The notes under the pieces are model-generated. The model was not told the DNA's origin. It did no database searches and saw nothing but the letters and a program-made list of their open reading frames with translations. A DNA stretch of 64,000 nt from Thereva unica (lineage: Eukaryota > Arthropoda > Insecta > Diptera > Therevidae), in the NCBI GenBank assembly GCA_949987705.1, contig OX465281.1:170762516-170826515 (forward strand), given 5' to 3'. The position numbers were made by a program, and so were the translations under genes. Positions 21,104 to 32,230 of the stretch are shown piece after piece. Numbering within the stretch: the first letter of the stretch is position 1; each line of letters opens with the position of its first letter.

Positions 21104-24100
21104 ATGGAAGCTGAAATCAAATTGCAAATAGCACGAAAGGATCTCTTGGAAAATTTCATCAAGAATTACAAAAAGGATGGCTCCGCAAGGCGAACGGAAC
21201 CATATTACAAAAAACGACTGCAGGATTTCCAAGAGCAATTCAACGAAATAAAGCGAGCACATATCCAGATTCTCGTGGCAAAAAACAACGAACCTGTCGA
21301 TTCGGAAATATTAAACCACAAATATTTCCAGGAAGAACTATACGAAGCAATGGAGTCATTCTTCTACGCACACTACGCAGCAATAGAATCTCGGTATGAT
21401 ACCGAGTATCCACCAATAGCAGCAGGCAGTCAGTCTCCCAGAGTACAGGAAAGGGAGATAGCTATGTCAAGCAAGGAGCATCTTATCAAGCTTCCACGAA
21501 TCTCATTGGAAAAATTCTCTGGAGATTATCGGAAATGGACAACTTTTCATGATCTCTACACAAGCCTGATCCATGAGAATCATAATTTGTCTGACGCACA
21601 GAAACTTCAATACTTGAAGTTACATCTAAGTGGAGAAGCTGAAGGTCTCTTGCGACAGGTACAAGTAACTAACGATAACTACATTCCAGCCTGGGATCTC
21701 CTAAAAGAGAGGTATAACAACAAGAGAGTGTTAGTCAACGCACAACTGAAACTCCTACTTAATCAATCTTCCGTATCTTCTGAATCGGCACAAGGAATCA
21801 GGAGTTTAATGGACGTAACAACGGAATGTCTACAAGCGCTAAACAATCTCGGAGTGGCAGTGGACAAGTGGGACGCGATGATAGTCTACATAATAGGACA
21901 AAAGCTACCAACCGAAACGCTCCAGCTATGGGAACACGGCAATAGTAAGAGCACTGAGGTACCATCATGGACGATGCTACGCGAATTCTTGGAGGCACGC
22001 TTCCGAACGCTAGAAGCCATAGGAAAAAAGGGGCCATCATTAAGTAAAACCCAACGACATCTCTCAACACCACCAAGGATTCAGTCATTCGTCACAGGAC
22101 ATCATCATGCTTGCGAAACATGTGGAGAAGATCACCCCTTGAGAAATTGTTCCAAGTTTATGAATTCAACAATAGAAGAGAGAAATCACATAACACGCAA
22201 AAATGGTCTGTGCATCAATTGTTTGGGACGAGGACATATGGGAGCAAACTGTCCGAGCAAGTTTACATGTCGACATTGCAAGAAACGTCATCATACTCTA
22301 TTGCACAATGCCGATAGAGGTCCCCCGCAAAATACCGCAACGAAACCAGAGAACGAAGCATCTCCGCCACGATCTATGCAAACCACAACCACGCTTAATT
22401 CTCTACACTCAGCAATGTATAAAGAAGTTCTTCTCTCTACTGCAATCATAACCTTAGAAGGAGCCCGGAAAGTACGCAAAACTTTTCGAGCACTCATAGA
22501 TCCAGGCTCGCAAACATCCTTTCTGACAGAATATGCCGCCCAATCACTTTCACTACAAAAGAAGCCAGTCCTTGTGAACATCTTGGGTGTACAACAATCC
22601 GACGCTGGAATCTCCCGGTCAATGGTGGAAACGGCCCTGGTTATTCAACCCGGGGGTTATCAGTTGAATCTACAAGCCCTTGTCTTAAAAACTTTAACGT
22701 CCTTCTTACCATCAAGACCCTTTATACCCATCAACTGGAAACATATTGAAGGGATACAGTTGGCTGACCCCACCTTTAATCAACCAGGACGAATTGATGT
22801 AATATTAGGAGCTGATATTTACGGATCCTTAATATTACCCAACATTCGAAAAGGACTTCAAGACCAACCAATCGCACAAGAGACTCTATTAGGCTGGATA
22901 TTATGCGGGAAAACATCAAGTAATACCAGTGAATTCTCTTCACCCAACACCTTTACGTCCATTACATCTCTAACAACTCTCAGTCAACAGCTACAACAAT
23001 TTTGGACGATTGAAGAGGTTCCCACTACATCATCATTAAATCCAGATGATCGAAAATGCGAAACAATCTATCAGGAATCACATCAACGCCTAAAGGATGG
23101 TAGATATTGTGTGCGGTTACCTTTCATCAGCGAACAACACCAACAGTCACAAGGACGGTCGCGGGCAGCCGCCATTGGAAGTTTCTTGAACCTCGAAAGA
23201 CGTTTTTTGTCAAATCCAGATTTAAAGGGCGAGTACACTCAGTGCATCAATGAGTACATTCAACTAAAACACATGATTCCAGCAGCAACTTCAGAAGACG
23301 AGACCAAAGTACAACAAGGCAATTCCATTTTCTACAAAAGTTTCTACTTACCGCATCATGCAGTCTACAAGGAGAGCACTTCCACAAAGTTACGAATTGT
23401 GTTCGATGCATCGAGACAAACCAGTTCCGGACACTCTCTCAACGACGTGTTGCTGACCGGTCCTACACTACAGAATGAACTCATAGCGGTCCTTACTCGT
23501 TGGAGGAAATTCAAATTCGTGCTGGTATCAGACATTGTTAAAATGTATCGCCAAGTATTGGTGCATCCAGATGATGTGACTTACCAAAGAATCATATGGC
23601 GAGAATCCCCATCAGATCCCTTGCAAGAATATTGTTTAACCACGGTAACATTTGGAGTCACTTGCGCTCCATTTCTAGCAATTCGTACACTACAGCAGCT
23701 AGCCACCGACGAACGTAACTCCTATCCACGTGCTTCCGAAATAATTCTTAACGATTTCTACGTTGATGATCTACTCACGGGTGCAGATTCGATCAATGAG
23801 GCAATAACAATCCACAAGGACTTAAACGAACTTCTCCTCCGCGGCGGTTTCAAGCTCAAAAAGTGGCTTACAAATGACAATTCCATTCTAGCCACCATCC
23901 CAGAAGAGGATAGAGCAGTGTCTGAGCCTATTGACATCAACCCAGATCAAGGCATTAAATCTTTAGGTGTTATGTGGTACCCTTCCTCTGACACATTCAG
24001 CTACAGAATAAAGATAACTCAAGAACATCATACGCTGAGCAAACGAGAGCTTCTATCAGAGATTGCCAAACTTTATGATCCATTAGGCTGGATTTCACCA

Positions 24101-26410
24101 GTGATAATTACTGCAAAAATTCTGATGCAATCATTGTGGATCCTTGGCAGTACCTGGGATGAGCCCGTTCCTTCGAAAATACAACATTCATGGTCCATGA
24201 TAAAGGCTCAACTCCCCCTACTTGAACAGCTTCGCATTCCACGATGGTTAGGAACTACTCAGAACTCTCAGGACATTCAACTCCACGCCTTTAGTGACGC
24301 CTCGCAAAACGCCTATGCAGCCGTGATCTACTGTCGAATCTCTACCCCGGACCACAACGTGAAAATCCAGATCATCACCTCTAAAACTAAAGTCGCTCCG
24401 ATCAAACAAATATCTATACCAAGATTGGAACTTTGTGGTGCAGTATTAGCCGCAAAATTAATACGGCATACTCGCAATATCTTACAGCTTGACAACATCG
24501 AAACACACATGTGGACAGACTCATCAATTGTCCTCTCATGGCTAAAAGGACAACCAAGAAAGTGGACCACTTTCGTGGCAAATCGCACAAGCGAAATCTT
24601 CACATTAATAGGGAATGCACCATGGCATCATGTCTCATCGAAAGACAATCCAGCTGACCTCGCTTCCAGAGGAGTTCTACCAAACGAACTGATCACTACA
24701 ACACAGTGGTGGAGCGGACCTCATTGGCTAATTCAAGATCCCAGCCACTGGCCTCATTCACCGAGTTTCGAGGAAACAGAACTAGAAACCAGGAAACATA
24801 TTCACGGGTTACATACCATGTATGATGAAAATCCATTTATGTTAGAGCTACTAAAAAGGTTCTCCTCTTTTTCAAAATTAATTCGCGTCACGGCATATTG
24901 TCTCCGTACAATCAAACGCCCCGGACCAAGACAACTTTGGCTATCAACACAAGAACTTGAACGAGCCACGAACCTTTGGGTGAAGTTTCATCAACGACTA
25001 CACTTTCCCAATGATCTCCGTCATCTAGAATTACACAAGACTGTACATCCAAAAAGCAAACTAAAAAATTTAAACCCATATTTAGACAACGATAAAATTT
25101 TAAGAGTCGGCGGACGTCTACAAAACGCTCCCATAAGTCATAACGAACGTCATCCCATAATTTTAAACAATTCATGTCACTTAAGCTTTCTCCTAATTGT
25201 CCAGTATCACCATTCATGCATGCACGGCGGAACTCAATTAACCTTATCACTACTACGAAAAAGGTACTGGATACTAGACGGGCGTAATACTGTGCGACGG
25301 TTATTACTCAAATGTATGACATGTTTTCGATTCAAAGCGCAAATCAATAGTCAACTAATGGGAAATCTGCCAGCTCAAAGAGTCACGATGTCAAGGCCTT
25401 TTACGCATACGGGTGTGGATTTTTGCGGACCAATCAGTATCAAAACCAGTAAGAGACGAGGAGCTCCGGCAACCAAAGGATACATTGCGGTATTTATCTG
25501 CTTGTCAGTAAAAGCCATACACCTCGAACTCGTCAGTGAACTTACCACGCAAGCCTTTCTAGCAGCACTTTATCGCTTTATCTCAAGAAGAGGAAAATGT
25601 CAACACATGTACAGTGACTGCGGCACCAACTTTATTGGTGCAAATTCATTCCTCAAAGAAGTTCACAAACAACAGAATCAAGTCGCTGACCACGTATCTC
25701 ATGAAGGCATCAATTGGCACTTTAATCCACCACATACACCCCATTTCGGTGGCCTCTGGGAGGCAGGGGTTAAATCGACAAAGTATCACCTCAGAAGAAT
25801 CCTCGGAAACGCCACATTAACATTCGAAGAAATGGCCACAACGCTAAGTCAAATTGAGGCATGCTTGAATTCACGGCCGTTATGCCCACTGACCGAAGAT
25901 TCAACAGATCTGAGTGCTTTAACTCCAGGCCATTTTCTTATCGGCGATGCCTTATTAGCACCACCACAACAAGATCTATTAGAGAGTAAACCCAATTATT
26001 TGAATCGATGGCAACTTTGTCAGCAACTTACACAGCATTTCTGGCAGAGATGGTCCACCGAATATGTTACTAGACTTCAACAACGTCCTAAATGGCTTCA
26101 GCCACAACCTAATTTAAAAATAGGAGACTTAGTTTTAATTAAAGAAGATCGTCTACCTCCGCTACAATGGGCGTTAGGACGCATTGTAAAAGTTTATCCA
26201 GGCACCGATAACCTAATTCGGGTAGTTGATATTAAAACAAAGAACTCTATAATTCGAAGACCAATCGCAAAGGTAGCCCTACTTCCTATTAACGACAGCG
26301 ATAACCAAATAATACGCAACCATGTCAATGAAACCCAAGCTTCAGATTCTATATCATATAGCAAGGATCAAAACCATGTCGAACAAAATTCCGAAATACT
26401 ACAACAATAA
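21104..26410 (+). CDS. BEL/Pao Gag-Pol polyprotein
   Basis: A single 1768-codon frame from the ATG at 21104, the first ATG after the primer site. Gag: a charged N-terminal helix region, then the BEL-type capsid region KLPRISLEKFSGDYRKWTTF (about 125-290). Zinc knuckles CETCGEDHPLRNC and CINCLGRGHMGANC follow (about 337-385). Protease: LIDPGSQTSF (about 464). RT: KLRIVFDASRQ and catalytic YVDDLLTG (about 885). RNase H: HAFSDASQNAYAAVIY (about 1062) and MWTDSSIVLSWLKG. Integrase: HSCMHGGTQL..CMTC (about 1368-1410), Asp in HTGVDFCGPI (about 1440), Asp in MYSDCGTNF (about 1503), Glu in HFGGLWEAGVKS (about 1553). A C-terminal LNRWQLCQQLTQHFWQRW block matches the domain found after BEL integrases. 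No stop or missing catalytic residue seen; probably functional. Confidence 0.95.
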   Translation: MEAEIKLQIARKDLLENFIKNYKKDGSARRTEPYYKKRLQDFQEQFNEIKRAHIQILVAKNNEPVDSEILNHKYFQEELYEAMESFFYAHYAAIESRYDTEYPPIAAGSQSPRVQEREIAMSSKEHLIKLPRISLEKFSGDYRKWTTFHDLYTSLIHENHNLSDAQKLQYLKLHLSGEAEGLLRQVQVTNDNYIPAWDLLKERYNNKRVLVNAQLKLLLNQSSVSSESAQGIRSLMDVTTECLQALNNLGVAVDKWDAMIVYIIGQKLPTETLQLWEHGNSKSTEVPSWTMLREFLEARFRTLEAIGKKGPSLSKTQRHLSTPPRIQSFVTGHHHACETCGEDHPLRNCSKFMNSTIEERNHITRKNGLCINCLGRGHMGANCPSKFTCRHCKKRHHTLLHNADRGPPQNTATKPENEASPPRSMQTTTTLNSLHSAMYKEVLLSTAIITLEGARKVRKTFRALIDPGSQTSFLTEYAAQSLSLQKKPVLVNILGVQQSDAGISRSMVETALVIQPGGYQLNLQALVLKTLTSFLPSRPFIPINWKHIEGIQLADPTFNQPGRIDVILGADIYGSLILPNIRKGLQDQPIAQETLLGWILCGKTSSNTSEFSSPNTFTSITSLTTLSQQLQQFWTIEEVPTTSSLNPDDRKCETIYQESHQRLKDGRYCVRLPFISEQHQQSQGRSRAAAIGSFLNLERRFLSNPDLKGEYTQCINEYIQLKHMIPAATSEDETKVQQGNSIFYKSFYLPHHAVYKESTSTKLRIVFDASRQTSSGHSLNDVLLTGPTLQNELIAVLTRWRKFKFVLVSDIVKMYRQVLVHPDDVTYQRIIWRESPSDPLQEYCLTTVTFGVTCAPFLAIRTLQQLATDERNSYPRASEIILNDFYVDDLLTGADSINEAITIHKDLNELLLRGGFKLKKWLTNDNSILATIPEEDRAVSEPIDINPDQGIKSLGVMWYPSSDTFSYRIKITQEHHTLSKRELLSEIAKLYDPLGWISPVIITAKILMQSLWILGSTWDEPVPSKIQHSWSMIKAQLPLLEQLRIPRWLGTTQNSQDIQLHAFSDASQNAYAAVIYCRISTPDHNVKIQIITSKTKVAPIKQISIPRLELCGAVLAAKLIRHTRNILQLDNIETHMWTDSSIVLSWLKGQPRKWTTFVANRTSEIFTLIGNAPWHHVSSKDNPADLASRGVLPNELITTTQWWSGPHWLIQDPSHWPHSPSFEETELETRKHIHGLHTMYDENPFMLELLKRFSSFSKLIRVTAYCLRTIKRPGPRQLWLSTQELERATNLWVKFHQRLHFPNDLRHLELHKTVHPKSKLKNLNPYLDNDKILRVGGRLQNAPISHNERHPIILNNSCHLSFLLIVQYHHSCMHGGTQLTLSLLRKRYWILDGRNTVRRLLLKCMTCFRFKAQINSQLMGNLPAQRVTMSRPFTHTGVDFCGPISIKTSKRRGAPATKGYIAVFICLSVKAIHLELVSELTTQAFLAALYRFISRRGKCQHMYSDCGTNFIGANSFLKEVHKQQNQVADHVSHEGINWHFNPPHTPHFGGLWEAGVKSTKYHLRRILGNATLTFEEMATTLSQIEACLNSRPLCPLTEDSTDLSALTPGHFLIGDALLAPPQQDLLESKPNYLNRWQLCQQLTQHFWQRWSTEYVTRLQQRPKWLQPQPNLKIGDLVLIKEDRLPPLQWALGRIVKVYPGTDNLIRVVDIKTKNSIIRRPIAKVALLPINDSDNQIIRNHVNETQASDSISYSKDQNHVEQNSEILQQ

Positions 26411-26524
26411 CGTCTAAGAAAACCCGTTAAATTTTCTACAAAGTTTTCTGCAAGATCATCTCTATCATTAGTATATCAACCGCGCTGAAAGTCAAAGTGT
26501 TTTATTTTAAAAAAAAAAAAAATC

Positions 26525-27025
26525 ATGGATTATTTGTGGATCGACGATCTACCACAATTGTCCACACCACCAAGAGCGGAGTCAGCGTCAATTAAGACCA
26601 AATTAGCCAGGCCAGCATCACCACAGCCACCACGTCTTAAAAGACCTTTTGAGGCTATACCGTGCGGCCCGGAAATTCGTAGGCGCACTCAACCGCATAA
26701 AGTGCCGACATCCACCCACCGCACTGCCCAAGCACCTAGTGTCACACCACCCAAAAAACGAATATCGCTGGACGAGTATAGGGCACGTCAACCTCCACCC
26801 AACATCATTGTGGAACCAGCATTGTGGCGAAAAATTAAAAATCTATCTTTGCCATGGAGTAAAATTTGGGCAGCCAAGCGATCCTACCGGCACAAAAGTA
26901 AGGAGGGAACATTACGATTCACCTTCCTTAAAGATAGACGATGCCGCATCACCCTACAATCAAAGAAAAACGGCACAACACTGAACAACTTCCGGGAATC
27001 CAAAGAAAGAGGGAAATTTAATTAA
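26525..27025 (+). CDS. BEL downstream ORF of unknown function
   Basis: 166 codons from ATG (context ATCATGG) starting 114 bp after the pol stop, just behind an A-run. The product is basic and proline-rich: an acidic start MDYLWIDDLPQL, a long P/R/T-rich middle, KKRISLDEYRARQPPPN, then a Trp-containing basic region LWRKIKNLSLPWSKIW and a charged tail. No signal peptide, membrane segment or cysteine-rich envelope pattern is visible, so it is not an env-like gene. I do not recognise it. Its place between pol and the polypurine tract, its length and its open frame in a young copy argue that it is a real accessory gene, perhaps expressed from a spliced RNA. A nested 111-codon frame (26649-26984) is its shadow. 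Confidence 0.6.
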   Translation: MDYLWIDDLPQLSTPPRAESASIKTKLARPASPQPPRLKRPFEAIPCGPEIRRRTQPHKVPTSTHRTAQAPSVTPPKKRISLDEYRARQPPPNIIVEPALWRKIKNLSLPWSKIWAAKRSYRHKSKEGTLRFTFLKDRRCRITLQSKKNGTTLNNFRESKERGKFN

Positions 27026-27137
27026 TAAACCTATATTCATATAAGCATGTAAAAATTTTTTTTTTATTAACAATACCCTTCCAACAACAATAATATTAAA
27101 AACAACAACACCTAGAAGATATTGAAGCTAACGCTTC

Positions 27138-27151
27138 AAGGCCCGGGAGGA
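27138..27151 (+). promoter_or_regulatory. BEL polypurine tract
   Basis: AAGGCCCGGGAGGA lies directly against the 3' LTR and is the likely plus-strand primer. It is interrupted by CCC, so only the last eight bases are a clean purine run. Confidence 0.55.
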
Positions 27152-28386
27152 TGTTCAGTCGTAATATCCTAAAAATAAATAATTAATATCGTAAACAATC
27201 TTTGATCAATATACTTACCATGAACAATCTTAAGGAAACCAAGTTTATACTCCACCGACGTCTTGCAGCTATCATATTCCTGTAAACAAACAAATTTATC
27301 ACCAAGAAAAACATTCTATATAAAAAACCTACTAACCTGACTACCCTACAGGCAATACAAACTCCATTCCAGCATATTTGGCTCCGCATCCACCAAAACA
27401 TAAAAAAGAGAGAAGTAAATTTATAAATATTAAAATAATTAATCAAATAAGACAAACTCACCGATTCGCATCCATATTAGCCAAATGTCACAACAAAACA
27501 CATAAATCAGCTGCTATGTAAAATTGATATACATAACAAGAAGGGACATATACACAATAATTGAAGCAAAATTCCAATTCCAATGGCCCCCCCCACATTG
27601 CCTTCCAAAAAATTGCCATTGTCAGGAACGAAATAAATAACGCAGCCAGTCGGTCGGGAATTTCAGATCACAATTGATCTTCGTTGCGACTCGAGCTCGA
27701 AGAAATTCTAATAAACAAGTGATCTCAACCCAAGGTACATGGAACGTCTCGAGTTCATGTAATATCAAATAATAATTTACATCTAACGTATCGAGCTGGT
27801 GTAAATTAATCAAAATCCAACTTGTACATTTTACGCAACGAGTTAATGTACAAATCACGTTAACCTGAAATATTAAGTGGCGTTTACATTAAAATATTTC
27901 TAACTAACATTGAATTTCAGCCCTCCCAATATTGGCGTACTTAGAGGCAGCATCTAATACGAGTATCTAAACGAACCCACAACAGCAGCTCCAGGACATC
28001 CAGTCTCAGATTCAGCAACGGCAACATTGCTGGAAATTAAGAAGAACCAAGTCAAGCCCAATAAAGCAATTTAACCAAGGGTGACTATTAATATTAATTT
28101 TAAGTGTATTGATTTAATTAAGTGAAATATAAATAAACTTGAATTGTTATTTTATCCGAACTAAACCTGATAAATGTTTTACTAAATAGCTTGAAGTTAT
28201 TATCTAGTGAACTTTCTTGAATTTTAATAGTTAACTTAATGTTTATTTGAATTAGTGAAATTATATTGAATTTTAAAGTTGTTAAAGAATTGAAGTTTGT
28301 TAAATAAAAGTTCGAATCGTCAAACAAGGTTTATTTCTCAAGCTGCCCTGTAGTCCACTGAGTTTTAGGCATTCTAAGCCCTAACA
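27152..28386 (+). repeat. BEL/Pao 3' LTR
   Basis: 1235 bp, same length and, where compared, same sequence as the 5' LTR. Followed by the TAGTA duplication. Confidence 0.93.
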
Positions 28387-28391
28387 TAGTA

Positions 28392-28972
28392 TGTACTATG
28401 TACCATGTCTTATGTCCTATGGTCTTGTATCATTTATTATGCATTATGTGTTATATTCCTGAGAATCTTGCATCAGTCGATAAGTGCTCGACCGCCTGGC
28501 AGGAGACACCGGTGAGGATTAAATTAGTTCACTATTTCATGCAAAACTTATTTAATGGAACTACCATGTAAACATTTAAATGCATCAAATTGTGAGTTTT
28601 TATTCCCAAATTCGGATTTATTGCTGGAATATGAAGCAGAAATATTTTAAAGAGCTTCAAGAATCAATATTTCTAATATTTGCATGTAATTTGATTAACT
28701 TTTTAATCTCCGAACTAAAAGTGGCAGCTAATTACATACCGTGTAAACGACACGGGTTAATGCAGTGTGCTTTCATTTAATTATTCGATGCACCCGTGTA
28801 AACTCGCTCAATGTACATATGTACATAAAACTCATAATCTTAATTTTTGAAGATTGAAGCTTGCACCTCAAAGCTTTAATTGTGCATCGGCCCTTTCGAA
28901 GTTTCTATGAAAAGAATGTTTTCATTTTATTTTATTTACTGAAAAAACAACAGATACACATTGTAAAAATAG
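28392..28972. other. Unassigned DNA
   Basis: Begins with a TATGT-rich low-complexity stretch (28390-28450). No gene recognised. Confidence 0.5.
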
Positions 28973-28978
28973 ATTTAG

Positions 28979-30207
28979 GGTGAGTTGCACCAACTAACTT
29001 TAACCGTAACAAAAGCTAAATCGGTTGTCAAATCTCCGGTTAGACAAAACGGGAGTTGCACCGTTTAACAATTGTTAACATGACGTAACATTTTAACGTT
29101 AACTTTAACCAGGCAAATTTGCCCGGTTAATGTTATTGTTATTGTTAACTAATACCATGTTTCCATCGCACTCGAAATCTTCCGATTTCGGCAAAAATGA
29201 GGATTTCGGACGAAATCTCGTTTGAAATCTCATGTTTTAGCATATAAAATGAAATCGCCTTTCGGGGGAGATTTCAATGAAATCTCGATCGAAATCTTGG
29301 TAATGACTATTCAGCCTATTCAGCAAGTGGGAAATTTTGGGGAAATTTCTCAGCTGTAAAAAATTTTGACAGCACGAATTTGTCATTTTTAAATTTTCTA
29401 TCTTTAACGTTTAAAATGGAGCTTAAATGAATGTTTATATTTTTTCCTTATTTTACAGCCTATTCTTTCCAAATTCCTCAGTTTTGTTGATATAATTAGG
29501 TTTTTAAAATTTGATGTGCAAGTTTGTTATGACAAGCGAAAACTGCCTGGTGCGATGGGAACACATTTGGATTTCGCCAAATCGTTTTATCAAAACCTGC
29601 GGATTTCGAGTGCGATGGAAACATGGTATAATGACAGTTGTCATAGACCCAAACAGGGGTGCCATTTCCAATAAACTCACAAACTGTGAAACTTATAAAT
29701 ACACAAAAATATAAATTTAAATCAAAGTAGCAGTTAACGAAACTTTAACAAACGATTGGGTGGTGCAACTCATTTTTACAAACTGGAACTTTAACAACTT
29801 TGTTATTGTCAAAGTTAACTAACTTTAACCGTAACAAAAGCTGAATCGGTTGTCAAATCTCCGGTTAGACAAAACGAGAGTTGCACCGTTTAACAATTGT
29901 TAACATGACGTAACATTTTAACGTTAACTTTAACCAAGCAAATTCGCCCATGTAGTGTTATTGTTATTGTTAACTTATGACAGTTGTCATAGACCAAACA
30001 GGGGTGCCATTTTCAATAAACTCACAAACTGTGAAACTTATAAATACACAAAAATGTAAATTTAAATCAAAGTAGCAGTTAACGAAACTTTAACAAACGA
30101 TTGGGTGGTGCAACTCATTTTTACAAACTGGAACTTTAACAACTTTGTTATTGTTAAAGTTAACTTTAACAATAACTTTAATCAATGATTTGGTGCAACT
30201 CACCCTA
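28979..30207. mobile_element. TIR element with internal duplication and a nested MITE
   Basis: The ends GGGTGAGTTGCACCAA and TTGGTGCAACTCACCC are perfect inverted repeats; the outer TA on each side fits a TA target. Inside, a unit starting CTAACTTTAACCGTAACAAA and ending near AACTTTGTTATTGT occurs twice in direct order (about 28995-29815 and 29816-30165). The first copy is lengthened by the 476-bp MITE at 29153-29628. GTTAAC/AACTTTAAC motifs recur throughout. Non-coding. Confidence 0.75.
29153..29628. mobile_element. 476-bp Harbinger-type MITE, TAA target
   Basis: Ends TACCATGTTTCCATCGCACT and its complement AGTGCGATGGAAACATGGTA (written within 20 bases; the match continues to CGAAATC). Flanked by TAA at 29150-29152 and 29629-29631. 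The second copy of the host repeat has the empty site at about 29980, which confirms the insertion. The interior is full of GAAATC/GATTTC motifs. A 3-bp TWA duplication is the mark of PIF/Harbinger. Confidence 0.85.
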
Positions 30208-30339
30208 AATATTAGAAATAACGAATTTACATAACAATTCTACAGTACACAGCCAGTGCTTAAGTACAAATTTGGCGATTCTGAAATTATTGCATTTTTA
30301 AAACGTTTTTATTAGTTCGCTTTCTTGTCTGTCTGTTTG

Positions 30340-32230
30340 TCCGGTACAAATCTTGCAATCGATTTTTTGACTACTTCCGGCTACCCGATCACCCTTAAAT
30401 TTTGCACACAGCTTCAGCTCCGATGACAATGCAATATGATATTCTCATTATACCGCTAGATCCATGGCGGAGGTCTCAAGAGGACAGAGTACTGTTTTCT
30501 TCACGGAACAAATTTTGCATTCGATTTTTCAAATACTTCCGGATATCCTATCATGGTGAAATTTTGCACACAGCTTTAGCTCCGATGACAATGCAATATG
30601 GTATATACCTTTAGATCCATGGAGGCCGTCTCAGGAGGGCGGATAGAAATATTCTTCACAAACCCTTCGACATGGGTTTCAAATGAAATGGTATGATAAG
30701 AACAACACCATACGCAATATAGTATACTCAATTTATCGTTTGGTCCATGGCGGCCATCTCCAGAGGGCGGATTACCATTTTCTTCACAACCCCTTGGACA
30801 ATGGGTATCAAATGAAAGAGTATGATAAGTAGAATACCATAAGCAATATAGCATACTCAATATTTCGTTTGGTCCACGGCGGCCAACTCCAGAGGACGGA
30901 ATAACATTTTCTTCACAACCCCCTCGACATGGGTATCAAATGAAAGAGTATGATAAGTAGAAGACCATAAGCAATATAGTATACTCGGTCCATGGCGGCT
31001 ATCTCAAGAGGACGGATTAACATTTTCTTCACAACCCCCTCGACATGGGTAGCAAATGAAAGGGCATCATAAGTCGAATGCAATAAGCTATGTCTTTAGA
31101 TCCATGGCGGCCTCCTCAGGAGGGTGGGTTAACATTCTCTTCAGAACCCTTTCGATATGGGTATCAAATGAAAGGGTATAATAAGTAGAATACCACAAGC
31201 AATATAGTATACTCAATATATCGTTTGGTCCATGGCGGCCAACTCAAGAGGACGGAATAACATTTTCTTCACAGCCCCTCGACATGGGTATCAAATGAAA
31301 GAGCATTATAAGTCGAATGCAATAAAGTGTGTCTTTAGATCCATGGCGGCCTCCTCAGGAGGGTGGGTTACCATTCTCTACAGAAACCTTTCTACATGGG
31401 TATCAAATGAAAGAGTATGACAAGTAGAAGACCAAAAGCAATATAGTATACTCAATATATCGTTGGGTCCATGGCGGCTACCTCAAGAGGACGGATTGAC
31501 ATTTTCTTCACAACCCCCTCGACATAGGTATCAAATGAAAAGGCATCATAAGTCGAATGCAATAAGCTATGTCTTTAGATTCATGGCGGACGTGGGTATC
31601 AAATGAAAGGGTAGCATAAGTAGAATACAATGAGCGATATAGTATACCTAATATACAGTTAGATCCAAGGCGGACGCCTCAAGAGCACAGCTTACCATTT
31701 TCTTGGCGGCCTCCTCAGGAGGGTGGGTTAGCATTCTCTTCAGAACCCTTTCGATATGGGTATCAAATGAAAGGGTATGATATGTACAATACCAGAAGCA
31801 ATATAGTATACTCAATATTTCGTTTGGTCCATGGCGGCCATCTCAAGAGGACGAATTAACATTTTCTTCACAACCCCCTCGACATGGGTATCAAATGAAA
31901 GGGCATCATAAGTCGAATGCAATAAGCTATGTCTTTAGATTCATGGCGGACGTGGGTATCAAATGAAAGGGTAGCATAAGTAGAATACAATGAATGATAT
32001 AGTATACTTAATATACAGTTAGATCCATGGCGGACGCCTCAAGAGCACAGCTTACCATTTTCTTCACAACACCCGCGACGTGGGTACTACAGGAAAGGGT
32101 GTGATAAGTAGAATACAATAAGTTATATGGGGTCATTGTAAATTTAACTTGGCGGCTAACAACCTCCACATGGGAATCAAATGAAAGGACATGCCATGTA
32201 GAATAAAATAAGCTATGTGACGTAATTCAA
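30340..32230. repeat. Tandem array, ~14 diverged units of ~70-130 bp
   Basis: The core TGGGTATCAAATGAAAG recurs near 30671, 30799, 30929, 31045, 31157, 31284, 31396, 31522, 31590, 31756, 31886, 31955, 32080 and 32165, most often 112-130 bp apart. Each unit also carries TCCATGGCGG, a GAGGACGG or GAGGGTGG block and CATTTTCTTCACAACCCC. A second unit type, AGCTCCGATGACAATGCAAT with ATTTTGCACACAGCTT, occurs at about 30395-30435 and 30570-30600. Short frames inside follow the repeat and are not genes. Confidence 0.85.

Larger units (their letters stand above)
19774..28391 (+). mobile_element. Complete BEL/Pao LTR retrotransposon
   Basis: Bounded by TAGTA (19774-19778 and 28387-28391), a 5-bp duplication typical of BEL/Pao. 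The LTRs are both 1235 bp (19779-21013 and 27152-28386), starting TGTT and ending AACA; the stretches compared by eye, including three shared short frames, are identical, so insertion was recent. Internal order: primer site 21017-21033, gag-pol 21104-26410, a second ORF 26525-27025, polypurine tract 27138-27151. All expected parts are present, so this copy could be autonomous. Confidence 0.95.

Noticed and set aside
26525..27025. Envelope gene of the BEL element
   Set aside because: No signal peptide, transmembrane helix, furin-type site or cysteine pattern; too short and strongly basic.
30340..32230. CRISPR-like array
   Set aside because: Units are long, diverged and have no unique spacers; eukaryotic context.
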